Positions 8,801 to 19,408 of a stretch of 64,000 nucleotides of DNA are shown in pieces. The stretch is from the NCBI GenBank assembly GCA_012719445.1, contig JAAYAH010000262.1, positions 31,066 to 95,065 of the forward strand, given 5' to 3'. Numbering within the stretch: the first letter of the stretch is position 1; the number at the start of each line of letters is the position of its first letter. The DNA is from Actinomycetales bacterium (lineage in GTDB: Bacteria; Actinomycetota; Actinomycetes; Actinomycetales; Kineosporiaceae). The position numbers and the translations under genes are program-made. The notes under the pieces were generated by a model that had not been told where the DNA came from, did no database searches, and saw nothing but the letters and a program-made list of their open reading frames with translations.

Positions 8801-10437
8801 TGCCGACGCCCGGTGGCCCGTCCCTGGCCCGCACCCGCCCCAGCACCGCTCCCGGGTGCCGGCTCGCCGACGTGACGGCGGCGCTGGGCGTCCCCGCAGC
8901 CGGTGACGACGCGGCCGTCGGCCTCGACGGCGTCACCCTGGACTCCCGCCGGGTCGGTCCCGGCGACCTCTACGCCGCCCTGCCCGGGTCCCGGGCCCAC
9001 GGCGCCCGGTTCGTCGCCCAGGCGGTGGCCGCCGGGGCACGGGCGGTCCTCACCGACGCGCAGGGCGAGGCCATCGTGCGGGACCTGACCGGCGGCGGGC
9101 CGACCGTGCCGGTGGTCGTCGTCGAGGACCCGCGCGCCGTGCTCGGCGAGGTCTCCGCCCTGGTCTACGGCAGGCCGGCCGAGCGGCTGCTCATGCTCGG
9201 GGTCACCGGGACGAACGGCAAGACCACGGTCACCTTCCTGCTCGACGCCGCGCTGCGGGCCCTCGGCCGACGCACCGGCCTGGTGGGCACCATCGAGACC
9301 CGGGTGGTGGAGGAGCGGATGCGCAGCGTCCGCACCACCCCCGAGTCGACGGACGTGCACGGGCTGCTCGGGCTCATGGTGGAGCGGGGGGCGAGCGTCT
9401 GCTCCATGGAGGTCTCCAGCCACGCCCTCGCCCTGCACCGGGTCGACGGGATCGTCTTCGACGTCGTCGCCTTCACCAACCTGTCCCGCGACCACCTCGA
9501 CTTCCATCGCACGATGGAGGACTACTTCGCGACGAAGGCGTCCCTGTTCACCCCCGACCGGGCCCGGCGGGGGGTGGTGTGTGTCGACGACCCGTGGGGC
9601 CGCCGGCTCGCCGCGACCGCCGGGGTCCCGGTGCAGACCCTCGTGACCGTGACCGCGACCGGTGACGGGCGGGACGGCGAGGGCGCCGACGCCGACTGGG
9701 TGGTCACCGACCGGCGCCCCGAGGGTGCCGGCACCGGGTTCGTCCTGCGCGGCAGGGACGGGACCCGGGTCGCGGCCCGGTGCCCGCTGCCCGGCGACTT
9801 CAACGTGACGAACACGGCCGTCGCCCTGGTTACCCTGGTGCTGGCCGGGATCGGGGCCGAGGAGGCGGCGGACGCCTTGGCCGGGAGCCCGCCGGTGCCC
9901 GGCCGGATGGAGCGGGTCGGCGCCGGCAGCAGCCCGGGGGAGCCGCTCGCGGTGGTCGACTACGCGCACACCCCGGACGCGGTGGCCCTCGCCCTCGCCT
10001 CGCTGCGTGATCGCGGCAGGCCGCTCGTCGTCGTCCTCGGCGCGGGCGGGGACCGGGACCGGGAGAAGCGCCCGCTCATGGGGGCCGCCGCCGCCCGGGG
10101 GGCCGACATCGTGATCGTCACCGACGACAACCCCCGGTCGGAGGACCCCTCGGCGATCCGCGCCGCCGTCCTCGCCGGGGCGCAGGCGGTCCCGGGGGAC
10201 GGCGGGCACGAGGCCGAGGTCGTGGAGATCGCCGACCGGCGTGCCGCCGTCGCCGCGGCCGTCGCCAGGGCATGGGGGGGCGGGGCGGTCCTCGTCGCCG
10301 GCAAGGGGCACGAGCAGGGCCAGGAGACGGCGGGCTCCGTCACCACCTTCGACGACCGGGAGGTCCTCGCCGCCGCGCTGGAGGCGGAGGCCGGTCGGAG
10401 AGCAGCCACCACGACGCAGGAGGAGACCACCAAGTGA
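8800..10437 (+). CDS. murE: UDP-MurNAc-tripeptide synthetase MurE (meso-DAP adding)
   Basis: A 545-residue Mur ligase adding the third stem-peptide residue to UDP-MurNAc-L-Ala-D-Glu. The ATP loop is [15 protein letters not shown] (about residues 130-145), the carbamoylated-lysine region is [11 protein letters not shown], and the diaminopimelate specificity motif is DNPRSEDP near residue 445. DNPR implies a meso-DAP wall. The start is GTG 8800, which has no ribosome binding site but a -10 element 12 bases upstream, suggesting leaderless translation. The last four bases overlap murF (GTGA). Confidence 0.97.
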   Translation: MPTPGGPSLARTRPSTAPGCRLADVTAALGVPAAGDDAAVGLDGVTLDSRRVGPGDLYAALPGSRAHGARFVAQAVAAGARAVLTDAQGEAIVRDLTGGGPTVPVVVVEDPRAVLGEVSALVYGRPAERLLMLGVTGTNGKTTVTFLLDAALRALGRRTGLVGTIETRVVEERMRSVRTTPESTDVHGLLGLMVERGASVCSMEVSSHALALHRVDGIVFDVVAFTNLSRDHLDFHRTMEDYFATKASLFTPDRARRGVVCVDDPWGRRLAATAGVPVQTLVTVTATGDGRDGEGADADWVVTDRRPEGAGTGFVLRGRDGTRVAARCPLPGDFNVTNTAVALVTLVLAGIGAEEAADALAGSPPVPGRMERVGAGSSPGEPLAVVDYAHTPDAVALALASLRDRGRPLVVVLGAGGDRDREKRPLMGAAAARGADIVIVTDDNPRSEDPSAIRAAVLAGAQAVPGDGGHEAEVVEIADRRAAVAAAVARAWGGGAVLVAGKGHEQGQETAGSVTTFDDREVLAAALEAEAGRRAATTTQEETTK

Positions 10438-11846
10438 TCAGGCTGACCGTTGCGGAGGTGGCCGTCGCCGTCGGCGGGCGGATCGCCGACGGTACGGATC
10501 CCGCGGTGGTCGTGACCGGACCCGTGGTCGTCGACTCCAGGGCGGTGACGCCGGGGTGCCTGTTCGCCGCGTTGCCGGGGGAGCGGGTCGACGGGCACGA
10601 CTTCGCGGCGGCTGCCGTCGCCGCCGGTGCGGTGGCAACCCTCGGCTCCCGGGAGACCGGGACCCCCGGGGTGCTCGTCACCGACCCGCTCGCCGCGCTC
10701 GCCGCCCTCGCCCGGCACCTGCTGGGCCGGCTCCCCGACCTCACCGTTGTCGGGGTCACCGGATCCTCCGGCAAGACCGGGACCAAGGACATCCTCGCCT
10801 GCCTGCTCGGCGGCCTCGGCCCCACCGTCGCGCCGGAGGGGTCGTACAACAACGAGCTCGGGGTCCCGCTGACGGCCCTGCGCGCCGGGGCCGGGACCAG
10901 CCACCTCGTCGTCGAGATGGGGGCGCGGCACCCCGGCAACATCACCTACCTCTGCGGGGTGACCCCGCCGCGGATCGGGGTGGTGCTCAACGTCGGCGCA
11001 GCCCACCTCGGCGAGTTCGGCAGCCGGGAGGTGACCGCCGCGACCAAGGGCGAGCTGGTCGAGGCCCTCCCCGCCGACGGGGTCGCGGTGCTCAACGCCG
11101 ACGACCCGCTGGTGGCCGCGATGGCGGCCCGCGCGGCAGCCAGGGTCGTCCGGTTCGGCGAGTCGGCCGCGGCGGACGTCCGCGCGGAGGAGGTCCGGCT
11201 CGACGACCTCGCCCGCCCCGGCTTCCGGTTGGTCACCCCCGCGGGGAGCGCGCCGGTGACCCTCGCCCTGCACGGGGTGCACCACGTGGCCAACGCCCTC
11301 GCCGCAGCCGCCGTGGCGGGCGAGCTCGGGATGGCGCCGGACGAGATCGCCGCGGCGCTCGGCGACTGCCGGGCGGGCAGCCGGTGGCGGATGGAGGTCA
11401 CCAGCCGCGAGGACGGCGTCCTCGTCGTCAACGATGCCTACAACGCCAACCCCGACTCGACCAGGGCAGCCCTCAAGGCGCTGGCGACCATGGGCAGGCC
11501 GTCCTCCGGTCCCGGGCGGAGGACCTGGGCGGTGCTGGGGGAGATGCTCGAGCTCGGCGACGAGGCGACCCACGAGCACGACGCGATCGGCCGGCTGGCG
11601 GTGCGGCTGGACGTCTCCCGCGTGGTCGCCGTCGGCCAGGGGGCCCGCATGATCCACGAGGGCGCAGGCCGGGAGGGCTCCTTCGGGGGCGAATCGGTGT
11701 GGGTGCCGGACGTCCCGGCGGCCCTGGACCTGCTGCGCGACCAGCTGGCTCCGGGGGACGTCGTCCTGGTCAAGGCGTCCAGGGCCGTCGGCCTCGACCG
11801 GCTCGCCGAGGAGCTCCTCCACGACGCGGCCGGAGCCGCCCGATGA
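10434..11846 (+). CDS. murF: UDP-MurNAc-tripeptide--D-Ala-D-Ala ligase MurF
   Basis: A 470-residue Mur ligase attaching D-Ala-D-Ala to complete the pentapeptide. The N-terminal MurF domain ([19 protein letters not shown]) precedes the ATP loop [12 protein letters not shown] near residue 108. The central region includes [10 protein letters not shown], and the C-terminal domain carries [16 protein letters not shown], typical of MurF. The GTG start overlaps the murE stop as GTGA, with CAGGAGGAG upstream inside murE. The end overlaps mraY by four bases. Confidence 0.97.
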   Translation: MIRLTVAEVAVAVGGRIADGTDPAVVVTGPVVVDSRAVTPGCLFAALPGERVDGHDFAAAAVAAGAVATLGSRETGTPGVLVTDPLAALAALARHLLGRLPDLTVVGVTGSSGKTGTKDILACLLGGLGPTVAPEGSYNNELGVPLTALRAGAGTSHLVVEMGARHPGNITYLCGVTPPRIGVVLNVGAAHLGEFGSREVTAATKGELVEALPADGVAVLNADDPLVAAMAARAAARVVRFGESAAADVRAEEVRLDDLARPGFRLVTPAGSAPVTLALHGVHHVANALAAAAVAGELGMAPDEIAAALGDCRAGSRWRMEVTSREDGVLVVNDAYNANPDSTRAALKALATMGRPSSGPGRRTWAVLGEMLELGDEATHEHDAIGRLAVRLDVSRVVAVGQGARMIHEGAGREGSFGGESVWVPDVPAALDLLRDQLAPGDVVLVKASRAVGLDRLAEELLHDAAGAAR

Positions 11847-12922
11847 TCGCCGTCGTGGCCGCGTCCGCGGTGTCCATGGTCTGTGCCCTGTTCGGCACCC
11901 CGCTGTACATCCGGTTCCTGGTCCGGCGCGGCTACGGTCAGTTCATCCGGGACGACGGCCCGACCACCCACCACACCAAGCGGGGCACGCCCACCATGGG
12001 CGGGGCGGTCATCATCGGCTCCGCCGTCGCCGCCTACGCGGCGGCCCACCTGGTGACGATGAGCCCGCCGACGGTCTCCGGGCTGCTGGTGCTGTTCCTC
12101 ATGAGCGGCCTCGGCCTGGTCGGCTTCCTCGACGACTACATCAAGATCTCCCGGCAGCGGTCGCTCGGCCTGCGCGCCGGGGCCAAGTTCGCCGGGCAGG
12201 CCCTGGTCTCGGTCGCCTTCGCGGTGCTGGCCCTCCAGTTCGAGAACGAGGCCTTCCTCACCCCGGCCTCGACCCGGATCTCGTTCATCCGGGACACCCC
12301 GATCGACCTGGCCTTCGCCGGTGCCGCGGTGGGGCTGGTGCTGTTCGTGCTCTGGGCGTTCTTCATGATCGCCGCGGAGAGCAACGGGGTGAACCTCACC
12401 GACGGCCTCGACGGCCTGGCCACCGGTGCCACCGTCGCCACCACCGGCGCCTACGTGCTCATCGGCCTCTGGCAGTCGAACAACTCCTGCGAACTGCGGC
12501 CCGGCCCGCAGTGCTACGAGGTGCGTGACCCGAGGGACCTGGCCGTCGTCGCGGCCTGCGTGATGGGCGCGTGCTTCGGCTTCCTGTGGTGGAACGGGTC
12601 CCCCGCCAAGATCTTCATGGGGGACACCGGGTCGCTCGCCCTCGGGGGGGCGATCGCCGGGCTCGCGATCACCAGCCGGACGGAGCTGCTGCTGGTGCTG
12701 CTCGGCGGGCTCTTCGTGATCATCACGTTGTCGGTGGTGATCCAGGTGGGCTCGTTCAAGCTCACCGGGAGACGGGTGTTCCGGATGGCGCCGCTCCAGC
12801 ACCACTTCGAGCTGGCCGGCTGGGGCGAGGTGACCATCGTCATCCGGTTCTGGCTCATCGCCGGGGTCTTCGTCGGCGTCGGCCTGGGGATCTTCTACGC
12901 GGAGTGGGTGGTCGGCATATGA
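11843..12922 (+). CDS. mraY: phospho-MurNAc-pentapeptide translocase MraY
   Basis: A 359-residue integral membrane enzyme that transfers phospho-MurNAc-pentapeptide to undecaprenyl phosphate, forming lipid I. It has about ten hydrophobic segments. The catalytic signatures are GFLDDYIKI near residue 95, [10 protein letters not shown] near 185, and [16 protein letters not shown] near 258. The [13 protein letters not shown] loop near the C-terminus is also conserved. The ATG overlaps the murF stop and the stop overlaps the murD ATG, each by four bases. Confidence 0.97.
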   Translation: MIAVVAASAVSMVCALFGTPLYIRFLVRRGYGQFIRDDGPTTHHTKRGTPTMGGAVIIGSAVAAYAAAHLVTMSPPTVSGLLVLFLMSGLGLVGFLDDYIKISRQRSLGLRAGAKFAGQALVSVAFAVLALQFENEAFLTPASTRISFIRDTPIDLAFAGAAVGLVLFVLWAFFMIAAESNGVNLTDGLDGLATGATVATTGAYVLIGLWQSNNSCELRPGPQCYEVRDPRDLAVVAACVMGACFGFLWWNGSPAKIFMGDTGSLALGGAIAGLAITSRTELLLVLLGGLFVIITLSVVIQVGSFKLTGRRVFRMAPLQHHFELAGWGEVTIVIRFWLIAGVFVGVGLGIFYAEWVVGI

Positions 12923-14445
12923 CCTCGGGCGAGGTGTCCCGGCTCGACACGTTCACCAGCGGCACCGCCGACTGGGGCGGGCTGCGGGTGGTGGTCGCCG
13001 GCTTCGGGGTCTCCGGCTACGCCGCGGTCGACGCCCTGCTGCAGCGCGGTGCCCGGGTGGTCGTCGTCGACGAGGGGACCGGGCCCGTCCTCACCGAGCG
13101 CGCCCAGGTGCTCGGCGCCCTCGGTGCCGACGTCCGTCTCGGGGCAGGCACCACGTCGGCGCTGCCCGACGTGGCCGGCAGCCCGCCCGACCTCGTGGTC
13201 ACCTCGCCCGGGTGGCGTCCCGACCAGCCGCTGCTCGCCGCGACGGCACGGGCGGGCGTGCCGGTGTGGGGGGAGGTCGAGCTCGCCTGGCGGATGCGGC
13301 CGGCGCACGGGGCAGCGGAGTGGCTCACCCTCACCGGGACCAACGGCAAGACGACGACGGTGAGGCTGCTCGCCGCCATGCTCACCGCGGCAGGTCTCCG
13401 GGCCACCGCTGCGGGCAACGTCGGCACCCCGCTGCTCGAGGCGGTGCTGCACCCCGACCCCTACGACGTCATCGCCGTCGAGCTGTCCAGCTTCCAGCTG
13501 CACTGGTCCACCTCACCCCGGCCGGAGGCCAGCGCCTGCCTGAACGTCGCCCCCGACCACCTCGACTGGCACGGCTCGGCCGACGCCTACGCCGCGGCCA
13601 AGGGCAGGGTCTACGCCAACACCAGGGTCGCCTGCGTCTACAACGTCGCCGACCCGGTCACCGAGCGCCTCGTGGAGGAGGCGGACGTCGAGGAGGGCTG
13701 CCGCGCCGTCGGCTTCACCACCGGCGTCCCGGCGGCCTCCATGCTCGGCGTCGTCGACGACGTGCTGTGCGACCGGGCCTTCGTCGCCGAGCGCGCCACC
13801 TCCGCCGCCGAGCTGGGCACCCTCGACGACGTCGCGCAGGCCTTCGGCGGCACCGTCGCGCCGCACCACGTCGCCGACGCCCTCGCGGCGGCGGCGCTGG
13901 CCCGGGCCCACGGCGTCGGGCAGGCTGCGGTGCGGGACGGGCTGCGCGCGTTCACCCCCGACCCGCACCGGATCGCGACCGTCGCCGAGGCGGGCGGGGT
14001 CCGCTGGGTCGACGACTCCAAGGCGACCAACGGCCACGCGGCCGAGGCCTCGCTGGCGGCCTTCGATCGGGTGGTGTGGATCGCCGGCGGGCTCGCCAAG
14101 GGCGCGACCTTCGACGACCTCGTCCGCCGCAACGCCTCCCGGCTGCGGGCCGCCGTGCTCCTCGGCCGGGACCGGAAGCTCCTCGGCGAGGCTTTGTCGC
14201 GACACGCCCCGGACGTCCCCGTGGTCGAGGTCGACGTCGCCGAGACTGGACCGGTGTCAGAACGCGACCCGGTGGCCCTGATGGACGTCGTCGTCGCCCG
14301 GGCCGCCGAGCTGGCCAGCCCGGGGGACACGGTGCTCCTCGCCCCGGCGTGCGCGTCCATGGACCAGTTCGTCTCCTACGGGCAGCGGGGGGACGCGTTC
14401 GCCACGGCGGTGAGGCGCAGGCTGTCCACGGCCGGGGAGGGCTGA
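12919..14445 (+). CDS. murD: UDP-MurNAc-L-alanine--D-glutamate ligase MurD
   Basis: A 508-residue Mur ligase adding D-Glu to UDP-MurNAc-L-Ala. The N-terminal Rossmann region [19 protein letters not shown] precedes the ATP loop [18 protein letters not shown] near residue 140. The central motif is [10 protein letters not shown], and the C-terminal domain contains [16 protein letters not shown] and [11 protein letters not shown]. The ATG at 12919 overlaps mraY by four bases; the open frame upstream is spurious. Three bases separate the stop from ftsW. Confidence 0.97.
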   Translation: MTSGEVSRLDTFTSGTADWGGLRVVVAGFGVSGYAAVDALLQRGARVVVVDEGTGPVLTERAQVLGALGADVRLGAGTTSALPDVAGSPPDLVVTSPGWRPDQPLLAATARAGVPVWGEVELAWRMRPAHGAAEWLTLTGTNGKTTTVRLLAAMLTAAGLRATAAGNVGTPLLEAVLHPDPYDVIAVELSSFQLHWSTSPRPEASACLNVAPDHLDWHGSADAYAAAKGRVYANTRVACVYNVADPVTERLVEEADVEEGCRAVGFTTGVPAASMLGVVDDVLCDRAFVAERATSAAELGTLDDVAQAFGGTVAPHHVADALAAAALARAHGVGQAAVRDGLRAFTPDPHRIATVAEAGGVRWVDDSKATNGHAAEASLAAFDRVVWIAGGLAKGATFDDLVRRNASRLRAAVLLGRDRKLLGEALSRHAPDVPVVEVDVAETGPVSERDPVALMDVVVARAAELASPGDTVLLAPACASMDQFVSYGQRGDAFATAVRRRLSTAGEG

Positions 14446-14448
14446 GCC

Positions 14449-15747
14449 GTGCCCGGCGGTGCCACGACCGCCGCGGCCAGGACGGCGCCGTCGCGCGGGG
14501 GACCGAGGTCGATGTCCGAGGGCCTCCGGTCCCGGCTGGACTCGCCGCTGGTGTCGTACTACCTCGTGCTCGGGTCGACCATGGCCCTCACCATCGTCGG
14601 GCTGGTCATGGTGCTGTCCAGCTCGAGCATCGAGGCCCTGCGCCTGCACGGGAACTCGTTCTCGGTGTTCACCCGCCAGGTCCTCTTCGCCGCCCTCGCG
14701 GTGCCGCTGGTGGTGCTCGCGGTGAAGATGCCCGTCTCGGCGTGGAAGGCCGTGTCCTGGCCGTTGCTGGTGTCCGCCGTCCTCGGCCTGCTGCTCGTGC
14801 TCACCCCGCTCGGCAAGGGCGTGCACGGCAACCGCAACTGGCTGGAGATCGCCGGGATGCGGCTGCAGCCCTCGGAGTTCGCGAAGCTCGCCCTCGTGAT
14901 CTGGGCGGCCACCGTGCTGGCCCGCAAGCGGAAGCTGCTCGAGCAGACCGTGCACGTCGTCGTCCCGGTGGTCTTCCCGGTCGCGATGCTCCTCGTCGGC
15001 CTGGTGCTGCTCGGTCACGACCTCGGCACCGCGATGGTGTTGATGGCCCTCGCGGCGGCCCTGCTGTGGGTGGCCGGGACCCCGGCCCGGCTGTTCCTCG
15101 GCGGGCTGGCCCTCGCGGTCACGGCGACCGGCATCGCCCTCGCCTCGCCGAACAAGACCCGGCTGGCCCGGATCGAGGTCTGGCTGTCCAGGGCCTGCGA
15201 GGACATGAGCAACTACCACAGCACCTGCTGGCAGTCGGTGCACGCCAAGTGGGCACTCGCGTCGGGCGGGTGGTGGGGGGTCGGCCTCGGCGGCAGCAGG
15301 GAGAAGTGGTCCTACCTGCCCGAGGCCCACAACGACTTCATCTTCGCGATCATCGGCGAGGAGCTCGGCCTGACCGGGACGCTCGTGGTCCTGGTGCTGT
15401 TCGCGGTGCTCGGCGTCGGCCTGCTGCGGGTCGTGGCCAGGAGCAGGGACCCGTTCGTGAAGATCGCCACGGGCGGGGTACTGGCCTGGGTGCTCGGCCA
15501 GGCCATCATCAACATCGGTGCCGTGCTCGGGCTGCTGCCCGTGATCGGGGTCCCGCTGCCCCTGGTGTCCAGCGGTGGTTCGGCCCTCGTGACGACCCTC
15601 GTCGCGCTGGGCATGGTGATCGGCTTCGCCCGGCGCGAGCCCGGGGTCCCCGAGGCTCTGGCCGCGCGGGTCGGCGTCGTCCGGCGCTCGCTGGCGGTGC
15701 TGCCCGGCAGGAGGCCGGCGAACAGGCGTACAGGAGGTACACGGTGA
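14449..15747 (+). CDS. ftsW: septal peptidoglycan glycosyltransferase FtsW (SEDS)
   Basis: A 432-residue SEDS polytopic membrane protein that polymerises lipid II at the septum with FtsI. It has about ten membrane segments. SEDS signatures are GNRNWLEIAGMRLQPSEFAK (about 126-145), GLGGSREKW, AHNDFIFAIIGEELGL and the C-terminal VIGVPLPLVSSGGSAL. The GTG start has weak ribosome-binding context but lies 3 bases after murD, so coupling is likely. An ATG at 14512 (MSEGL) is a possible alternative start. The stop overlaps murG (GTGA), and GGAGG for murG lies inside the ftsW tail. Confidence 0.97.
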   Translation: MPGGATTAAARTAPSRGGPRSMSEGLRSRLDSPLVSYYLVLGSTMALTIVGLVMVLSSSSIEALRLHGNSFSVFTRQVLFAALAVPLVVLAVKMPVSAWKAVSWPLLVSAVLGLLLVLTPLGKGVHGNRNWLEIAGMRLQPSEFAKLALVIWAATVLARKRKLLEQTVHVVVPVVFPVAMLLVGLVLLGHDLGTAMVLMALAAALLWVAGTPARLFLGGLALAVTATGIALASPNKTRLARIEVWLSRACEDMSNYHSTCWQSVHAKWALASGGWWGVGLGGSREKWSYLPEAHNDFIFAIIGEELGLTGTLVVLVLFAVLGVGLLRVVARSRDPFVKIATGGVLAWVLGQAIINIGAVLGLLPVIGVPLPLVSSGGSALVTTLVALGMVIGFARREPGVPEALAARVGVVRRSLAVLPGRRPANRRTGGTR

Positions 15748-16865
15748 GTCTCTCGGTCCTGCTGGCGGGAGGGGGGACGACGGGGCACGTCGCGCCCCTG
15801 CTCGCCCTCGCCGACTGCCTGCGACGGCAGGACGGCGACACCCGGATCACGGTGCTGGGCACTGCAGAGGGCCTGGAGTCGCGGCTGGTCCCCGAGGCCG
15901 GGTACCCCCTCGTCGTCGTGCCCCGGGTGCCGCTGCCGCGCGGGGCCAGCCCGGACCTGCTGCGCCTGCCCGCCCGGCTGCGGGCAGCCGTCGCCGTCGC
16001 GGCGGCGGCCGTCGACGACAACGCCGTCGACGTCGTCGTCGGGTTCGGCGGGTACGTGGCCACCCCGGCCTACCTGGCCGCCAGGCGCCGCGTCCCGGTC
16101 GTGGTGCACGAGCAGAACGCGCTGCCGGGGATCGCGAACCGGCTCGGGGCCCGGTTCACCGACCACGTCGGGGTCACCTTCCCCGGCACGCCGCTGCGCG
16201 GGGCGCAGGTCGTCGGCATGCCGCTGCGCCGGCAGATCACCACCCTGGACCGGGCGGCGACCCGGGCGGCGGCGCGGGCCGGGTTCGGGCTGGACCCCGA
16301 CGCCCGCACCCTGCTCGTCGTCGGCGGCTCGCTGGGCGCGCAGCGGCTCAACGTCACCCTCGGCTCGGCCGCGGGAGCGCTCGCCGAGGCCGGCATCCAG
16401 GTGCTGCACGCCGCAGGACGGGGCAAGAGCGTCGACGTCGAGGCACCTGCCGGGGTCGGCACCGGCGGGCGGGGGACCCGGCCGCCGTACGTCGTCGTGG
16501 AGTACCTCGACCGGATGGACCTCGCCTACGCCGCGGCCGACGCCGTGATCTGCCGGGCCGGGGCCGGGACCGTGTGCGAGCTCACCGCCCTGGGGATCCC
16601 CGCGGCCTACGTGCCGCTGCCGATCGGCAACGGTGAGCAGCGCCGCAACGTCCAGCCGGTCGTGGACGCCGGCGGGGGCCTCGTCGTCGACGACGCCGCG
16701 TGCACCCCGGACTGGATCGCCTCGACCCTCGTCCCGCTGCTCACCGACCAGGCCCGCCTCGCCCGGATGGGGGCCGCGGCCGCCGACTTCGGCATCGCCG
16801 ACGGCGACGAGCGGCTCGCCGACCTGGTCCGGCTCGCCGCGGCGACCCCGAGGGGCGACCGGTGA
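15744..16865 (+). CDS. murG: UDP-GlcNAc:lipid I GlcNAc transferase MurG
   Basis: A 373-residue GT28 enzyme that converts lipid I to lipid II on the inner membrane face. The N-terminal glycine-rich loop LLAGGGTTGHVAPLLALAD is at residues 5-23. The acceptor region holds VVGFGGYVATPAYLAA and VHEQNALPGIANR. The donor-binding half holds VVGGSLGAQRLN and CRAGAGTVCEL, and PIGNGEQRRNV follows near residue 295. GTTGH differs slightly from the common GTGGH or GTAGH. CAGGAGG lies 9 bases before the GTG start. Both ends overlap neighbours by four bases. Confidence 0.97.
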   Translation: MSLSVLLAGGGTTGHVAPLLALADCLRRQDGDTRITVLGTAEGLESRLVPEAGYPLVVVPRVPLPRGASPDLLRLPARLRAAVAVAAAAVDDNAVDVVVGFGGYVATPAYLAARRRVPVVVHEQNALPGIANRLGARFTDHVGVTFPGTPLRGAQVVGMPLRRQITTLDRAATRAAARAGFGLDPDARTLLVVGGSLGAQRLNVTLGSAAGALAEAGIQVLHAAGRGKSVDVEAPAGVGTGGRGTRPPYVVVEYLDRMDLAYAAADAVICRAGAGTVCELTALGIPAAYVPLPIGNGEQRRNVQPVVDAGGGLVVDDAACTPDWIASTLVPLLTDQARLARMGAAAADFGIADGDERLADLVRLAAATPRGDR

Positions 16866-18337
16866 TCCCGGACCGGTCGATCGAGGTCCCGGCGGCGGAG
16901 CGGCTGGGGCGGGTGCACTTCGTCGGGATCGGCGGGATCGGCATGTCCGGGATCGCCCGCCTGCTGCGGGCCCGGGGCCTGGAGGTGTCCGGCAGCGATG
17001 CCACCGACTCCGAGGTGATGGCCGGGCTGCGCGACCTCGGGATCACCGCCCACGTCGGTCACGACGCCGGGCACCTCGACGGCGCCTCGACGGTCGTCGT
17101 CTCCTCCGCGATCCGCGAGGGCAACCCCGAGCTGGTCGAGGCGCGTCGCCGGGGTCTGCTCGTGCTGCACCGCTCGCAGGCCCTCGCCGCCCTGATGGCG
17201 GGACGCCGGGTCGTCGCCGTCGCCGGGACCCACGGCAAGACCACCACCACCTCGATGGTCACCGTCGGTCTGCGGGCCGCCGGTCTCGACCCGTCGTTCG
17301 CCATCGGCGGGGAGCTCCCCGACGGCGGCAGCAACGCCGGGGACGGGTCGGGGGACGTCCTCGTCGCCGAGGCGGACGAGTCGGACGGCTCGTTCCTGCT
17401 CTACGCGCCTGCCGTCGCCGTGGTCACCAACGTGGAGCCGGACCACCTCGACCACTACGGGACGGCCGAGGCCGTCGAGGCCGCCTTCGACGCCTTCTGC
17501 GCCCGGATCGTCCCCGGCGGCACCCTCGTGATCGGCCTCGACGACCCCGGCGCCCGCCGCCTGCTCGACCGGGTGCGCCCCGATCTCGTCGACCGCGGGG
17601 TCCTGGTCGTCGGCTACGGCGAGTCCGAGGACGCGGACCTGCGGGTGGGGGAGCTGTCCCTCGACGGGGAGGGGCCCCGGTTCATCGTCACCGGAGCGCA
17701 GGTCGCGGGCCGGCGGACCGGGGGAGCCGCGGCGGACCGGGGGCTCGCCGTCACGCTGCGGGTCCCCGGGCGGCACAACGTCCTGGACGCGACGGCAGCG
17801 CTCGCGGCCTGCGTCGCGGTGGGCGCCGAGCCCGCGGGCGTTCTCGACGGTCTCGCCGCGTTCCGGGGCGCCAGACGGCGGTTCGAGGCGCGGGGCCGGG
17901 CGGCCGGGGTCCGCGTCATCGACGACTACGCCCACCATCCGACCGAGGTCGAGGCGCTGCTGCGGGCCGCGCGGGAGGTCGCCGGCTCCGGCCGGGTGGT
18001 CGCGGTCTTCCAGCCGCATCTGTTCAGCCGCACCCGGATCTTCGCCGCGGACTTCGGCCGGGCGCTCGGGCTGGCCGACGAGGTCGTGGTCATGGACGTC
18101 TACCCGGCGCGGGAGGACCCCGAGCCCGGCGTCACCGGAGCCCTCGTCGCCGAGCGGGTCCCCCTTCCCGCCGCGAGGGTCGACTTCGTCCCGGAGCGGT
18201 CCATGGTGGCGTCCGCCGTCGCGTCCCGGGCCCGCGCCGGGGACGTCGTGCTCACCGTCGGCGCCGGGGACGTCACGGCGCTCGCCCCCGAGATCCTCGC
18301 CGCGCTGGGCAGGCCCGGCGGGGAGAGCAGCCCGTGA
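16862..18337 (+). CDS. murC: UDP-N-acetylmuramate--L-alanine ligase MurC
   Basis: A 491-residue Mur ligase adding the first stem-peptide residue. The N-terminal domain contains VHFVGIGGIGMSGIARLL (about 19-36), the ATP loop is VAGTHGKTTTTSMV near 121-134, and the central domain has EADESDGSFLLY and NVEPDHLDHYG. The C-terminal domain includes VIDDYAHHPTEVEALL and FQPHLFSRT. All hallmarks are intact. The GTG start overlaps murG as GTGA; the end overlaps ftsQ likewise. Confidence 0.97.
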   Translation: MIPDRSIEVPAAERLGRVHFVGIGGIGMSGIARLLRARGLEVSGSDATDSEVMAGLRDLGITAHVGHDAGHLDGASTVVVSSAIREGNPELVEARRRGLLVLHRSQALAALMAGRRVVAVAGTHGKTTTTSMVTVGLRAAGLDPSFAIGGELPDGGSNAGDGSGDVLVAEADESDGSFLLYAPAVAVVTNVEPDHLDHYGTAEAVEAAFDAFCARIVPGGTLVIGLDDPGARRLLDRVRPDLVDRGVLVVGYGESEDADLRVGELSLDGEGPRFIVTGAQVAGRRTGGAAADRGLAVTLRVPGRHNVLDATAALAACVAVGAEPAGVLDGLAAFRGARRRFEARGRAAGVRVIDDYAHHPTEVEALLRAAREVAGSGRVVAVFQPHLFSRTRIFAADFGRALGLADEVVVMDVYPAREDPEPGVTGALVAERVPLPAARVDFVPERSMVASAVASRARAGDVVLTVGAGDVTALAPEILAALGRPGGESSP

Positions 18338-19299
18338 TCCGGAGACCTCCGGGGCAGGTACCCGGGCGGAAGACCAGGACCACCGAGAGACCGGTGCGGG
18401 TGGCCAGGACCGTCGCCGCACCGCCTCAGGGGCCGCCACCCGGACCGGCGCGACAGGTCACCACCGACGCCGCGCACCGGTTCCGGGCCAGGGCGAGGAA
18501 CCGTCGCCTGCGCAGGATCGCGGTGACCGTGCTCACGGTCGCCCTCCTCGCGGTGGGGGCGTGGCTGCCACTCGGCTCGCCGTGGCTGCGGGTCCGGCAG
18601 GTCGACGTGGCCGGGCTGGAGCGGCTGTCCCGCAGCGAGGTGGACACGATCACGGCCCCCGAGCTCGGATCGCCGCTCGTCCTCGCCCCGACGGAGACGC
18701 TGGCCCGGCGGATCCGCGCGCTCCAGGTGGTCAAGGAGGTGCGGGTGCTGCGGGTCCTGCCCTCGACGCTGCGGGTCGAGATCGTCGAGCGGCAGCCGGT
18801 CGCCGCGCTGCCCTCGGGGCGGACCTACCGGCTCGTCGACGCCGAGGGGGTCGTCGTCGACGAGCAGCAACAGGTCGTGGCCGGGATCCCGGTCCTGCAC
18901 GTCGACCTGGAGACCGCGGGGGTCGACGCGATGACCGCCGCACTGGTCGTCGTCCGTGAGCTGCCTCCCGACCTGCTCCGCCAGGTCCGGCACCTCGGTG
19001 CGACCAGTGCCGACCACGTGTGGCTGAGGCTCACCGACGGCTCCCGGGTGGTCTGGGGTGACCGGTCGGAGACCCGGCGGAAGGCCGAGGTGCTCGGCGG
19101 GCTGAGGAAGGCGCACCGGACGCCTGCAAGATCCTCCGGCCGGTCCTGGGTCTACGATGTCTCGGCCCCGAACGCGCCGGCGGTGAGCCCCGGCCGCCTC
19201 GCCGCGCGCGCTTCACGGGCAATCCGACGACACGCCCCGGCGGTCGTTGAATCGGCTCGTGGCGGTCCCTACCGTCCAAACGTCACGAGGTTGACATAA
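18334..19299 (+). CDS. ftsQ: cell division protein FtsQ
   Basis: A 321-residue bitopic division protein. It has a basic cytoplasmic tail of about 70 residues, one membrane segment ([20 protein letters not shown], about 69-88), and a POTRA domain beginning [17 protein letters not shown]. The FtsQ beta domain follows with [12 protein letters not shown] and [14 protein letters not shown]. After [11 protein letters not shown], where many actinobacterial homologues end, there is an Arg/Ala-rich extension of about 40 residues. Its last codons TTG ACA TAA overlap the conserved element upstream of ftsZ. The GTG start overlaps murC. Confidence 0.93.
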   Translation: MIRRPPGQVPGRKTRTTERPVRVARTVAAPPQGPPPGPARQVTTDAAHRFRARARNRRLRRIAVTVLTVALLAVGAWLPLGSPWLRVRQVDVAGLERLSRSEVDTITAPELGSPLVLAPTETLARRIRALQVVKEVRVLRVLPSTLRVEIVERQPVAALPSGRTYRLVDAEGVVVDEQQQVVAGIPVLHVDLETAGVDAMTAALVVVRELPPDLLRQVRHLGATSADHVWLRLTDGSRVVWGDRSETRRKAEVLGGLRKAHRTPARSSGRSWVYDVSAPNAPAVSPGRLAARASRAIRRHAPAVVESARGGPYRPNVTRLT

Positions 19300-19328
19300 C
19301 TATAACCCTCTACCTGAGGGTGAGGGTC
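19291..19328 (+). promoter_or_regulatory. conserved ftsZ promoter/leader element
   Basis: TTGACA at 19291-19296 overlaps the ftsQ stop, and TATAAC at 19301-19306 resembles a -10. The two are too close to serve as a pair. If TATAAC is the -10, its own -35 is poor. Immediately after, ACCCTC (19305-19310) can pair with GAGGGT (19316-19321), and a second GAGGGT follows at 19322-19327. This AT-rich ACTATAACCCTC block with G-rich repeats is familiar from actinobacterial ftsZ upstream regions, so an internal ftsZ promoter is likely here. Confidence 0.6.
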
Positions 19329-19408
19329 GGAGGGGGGCGCCGTCGGTCGGCGGCGGCTCGCCGCGGCCCAGGAGCTCGGCCCCGGCCCGCAAGCGGAAGG
19401 CTCTCGAC

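Noticed and set aside
6772..10311. 1179-codon open frame on the minus strand over ftsI and murE
   Set aside because: It is a shadow of GC-rich genes: Gly/Arg/Asp/Pro-biased, no motif, no ribosome site, and both sense genes are fully supported.
13212..15743. Upstream extension of murG giving a 1217-codon fusion
   Set aside because: The extension is out-of-frame sequence of murD and ftsW. The true murG start overlaps the ftsW stop and has a ribosome site.
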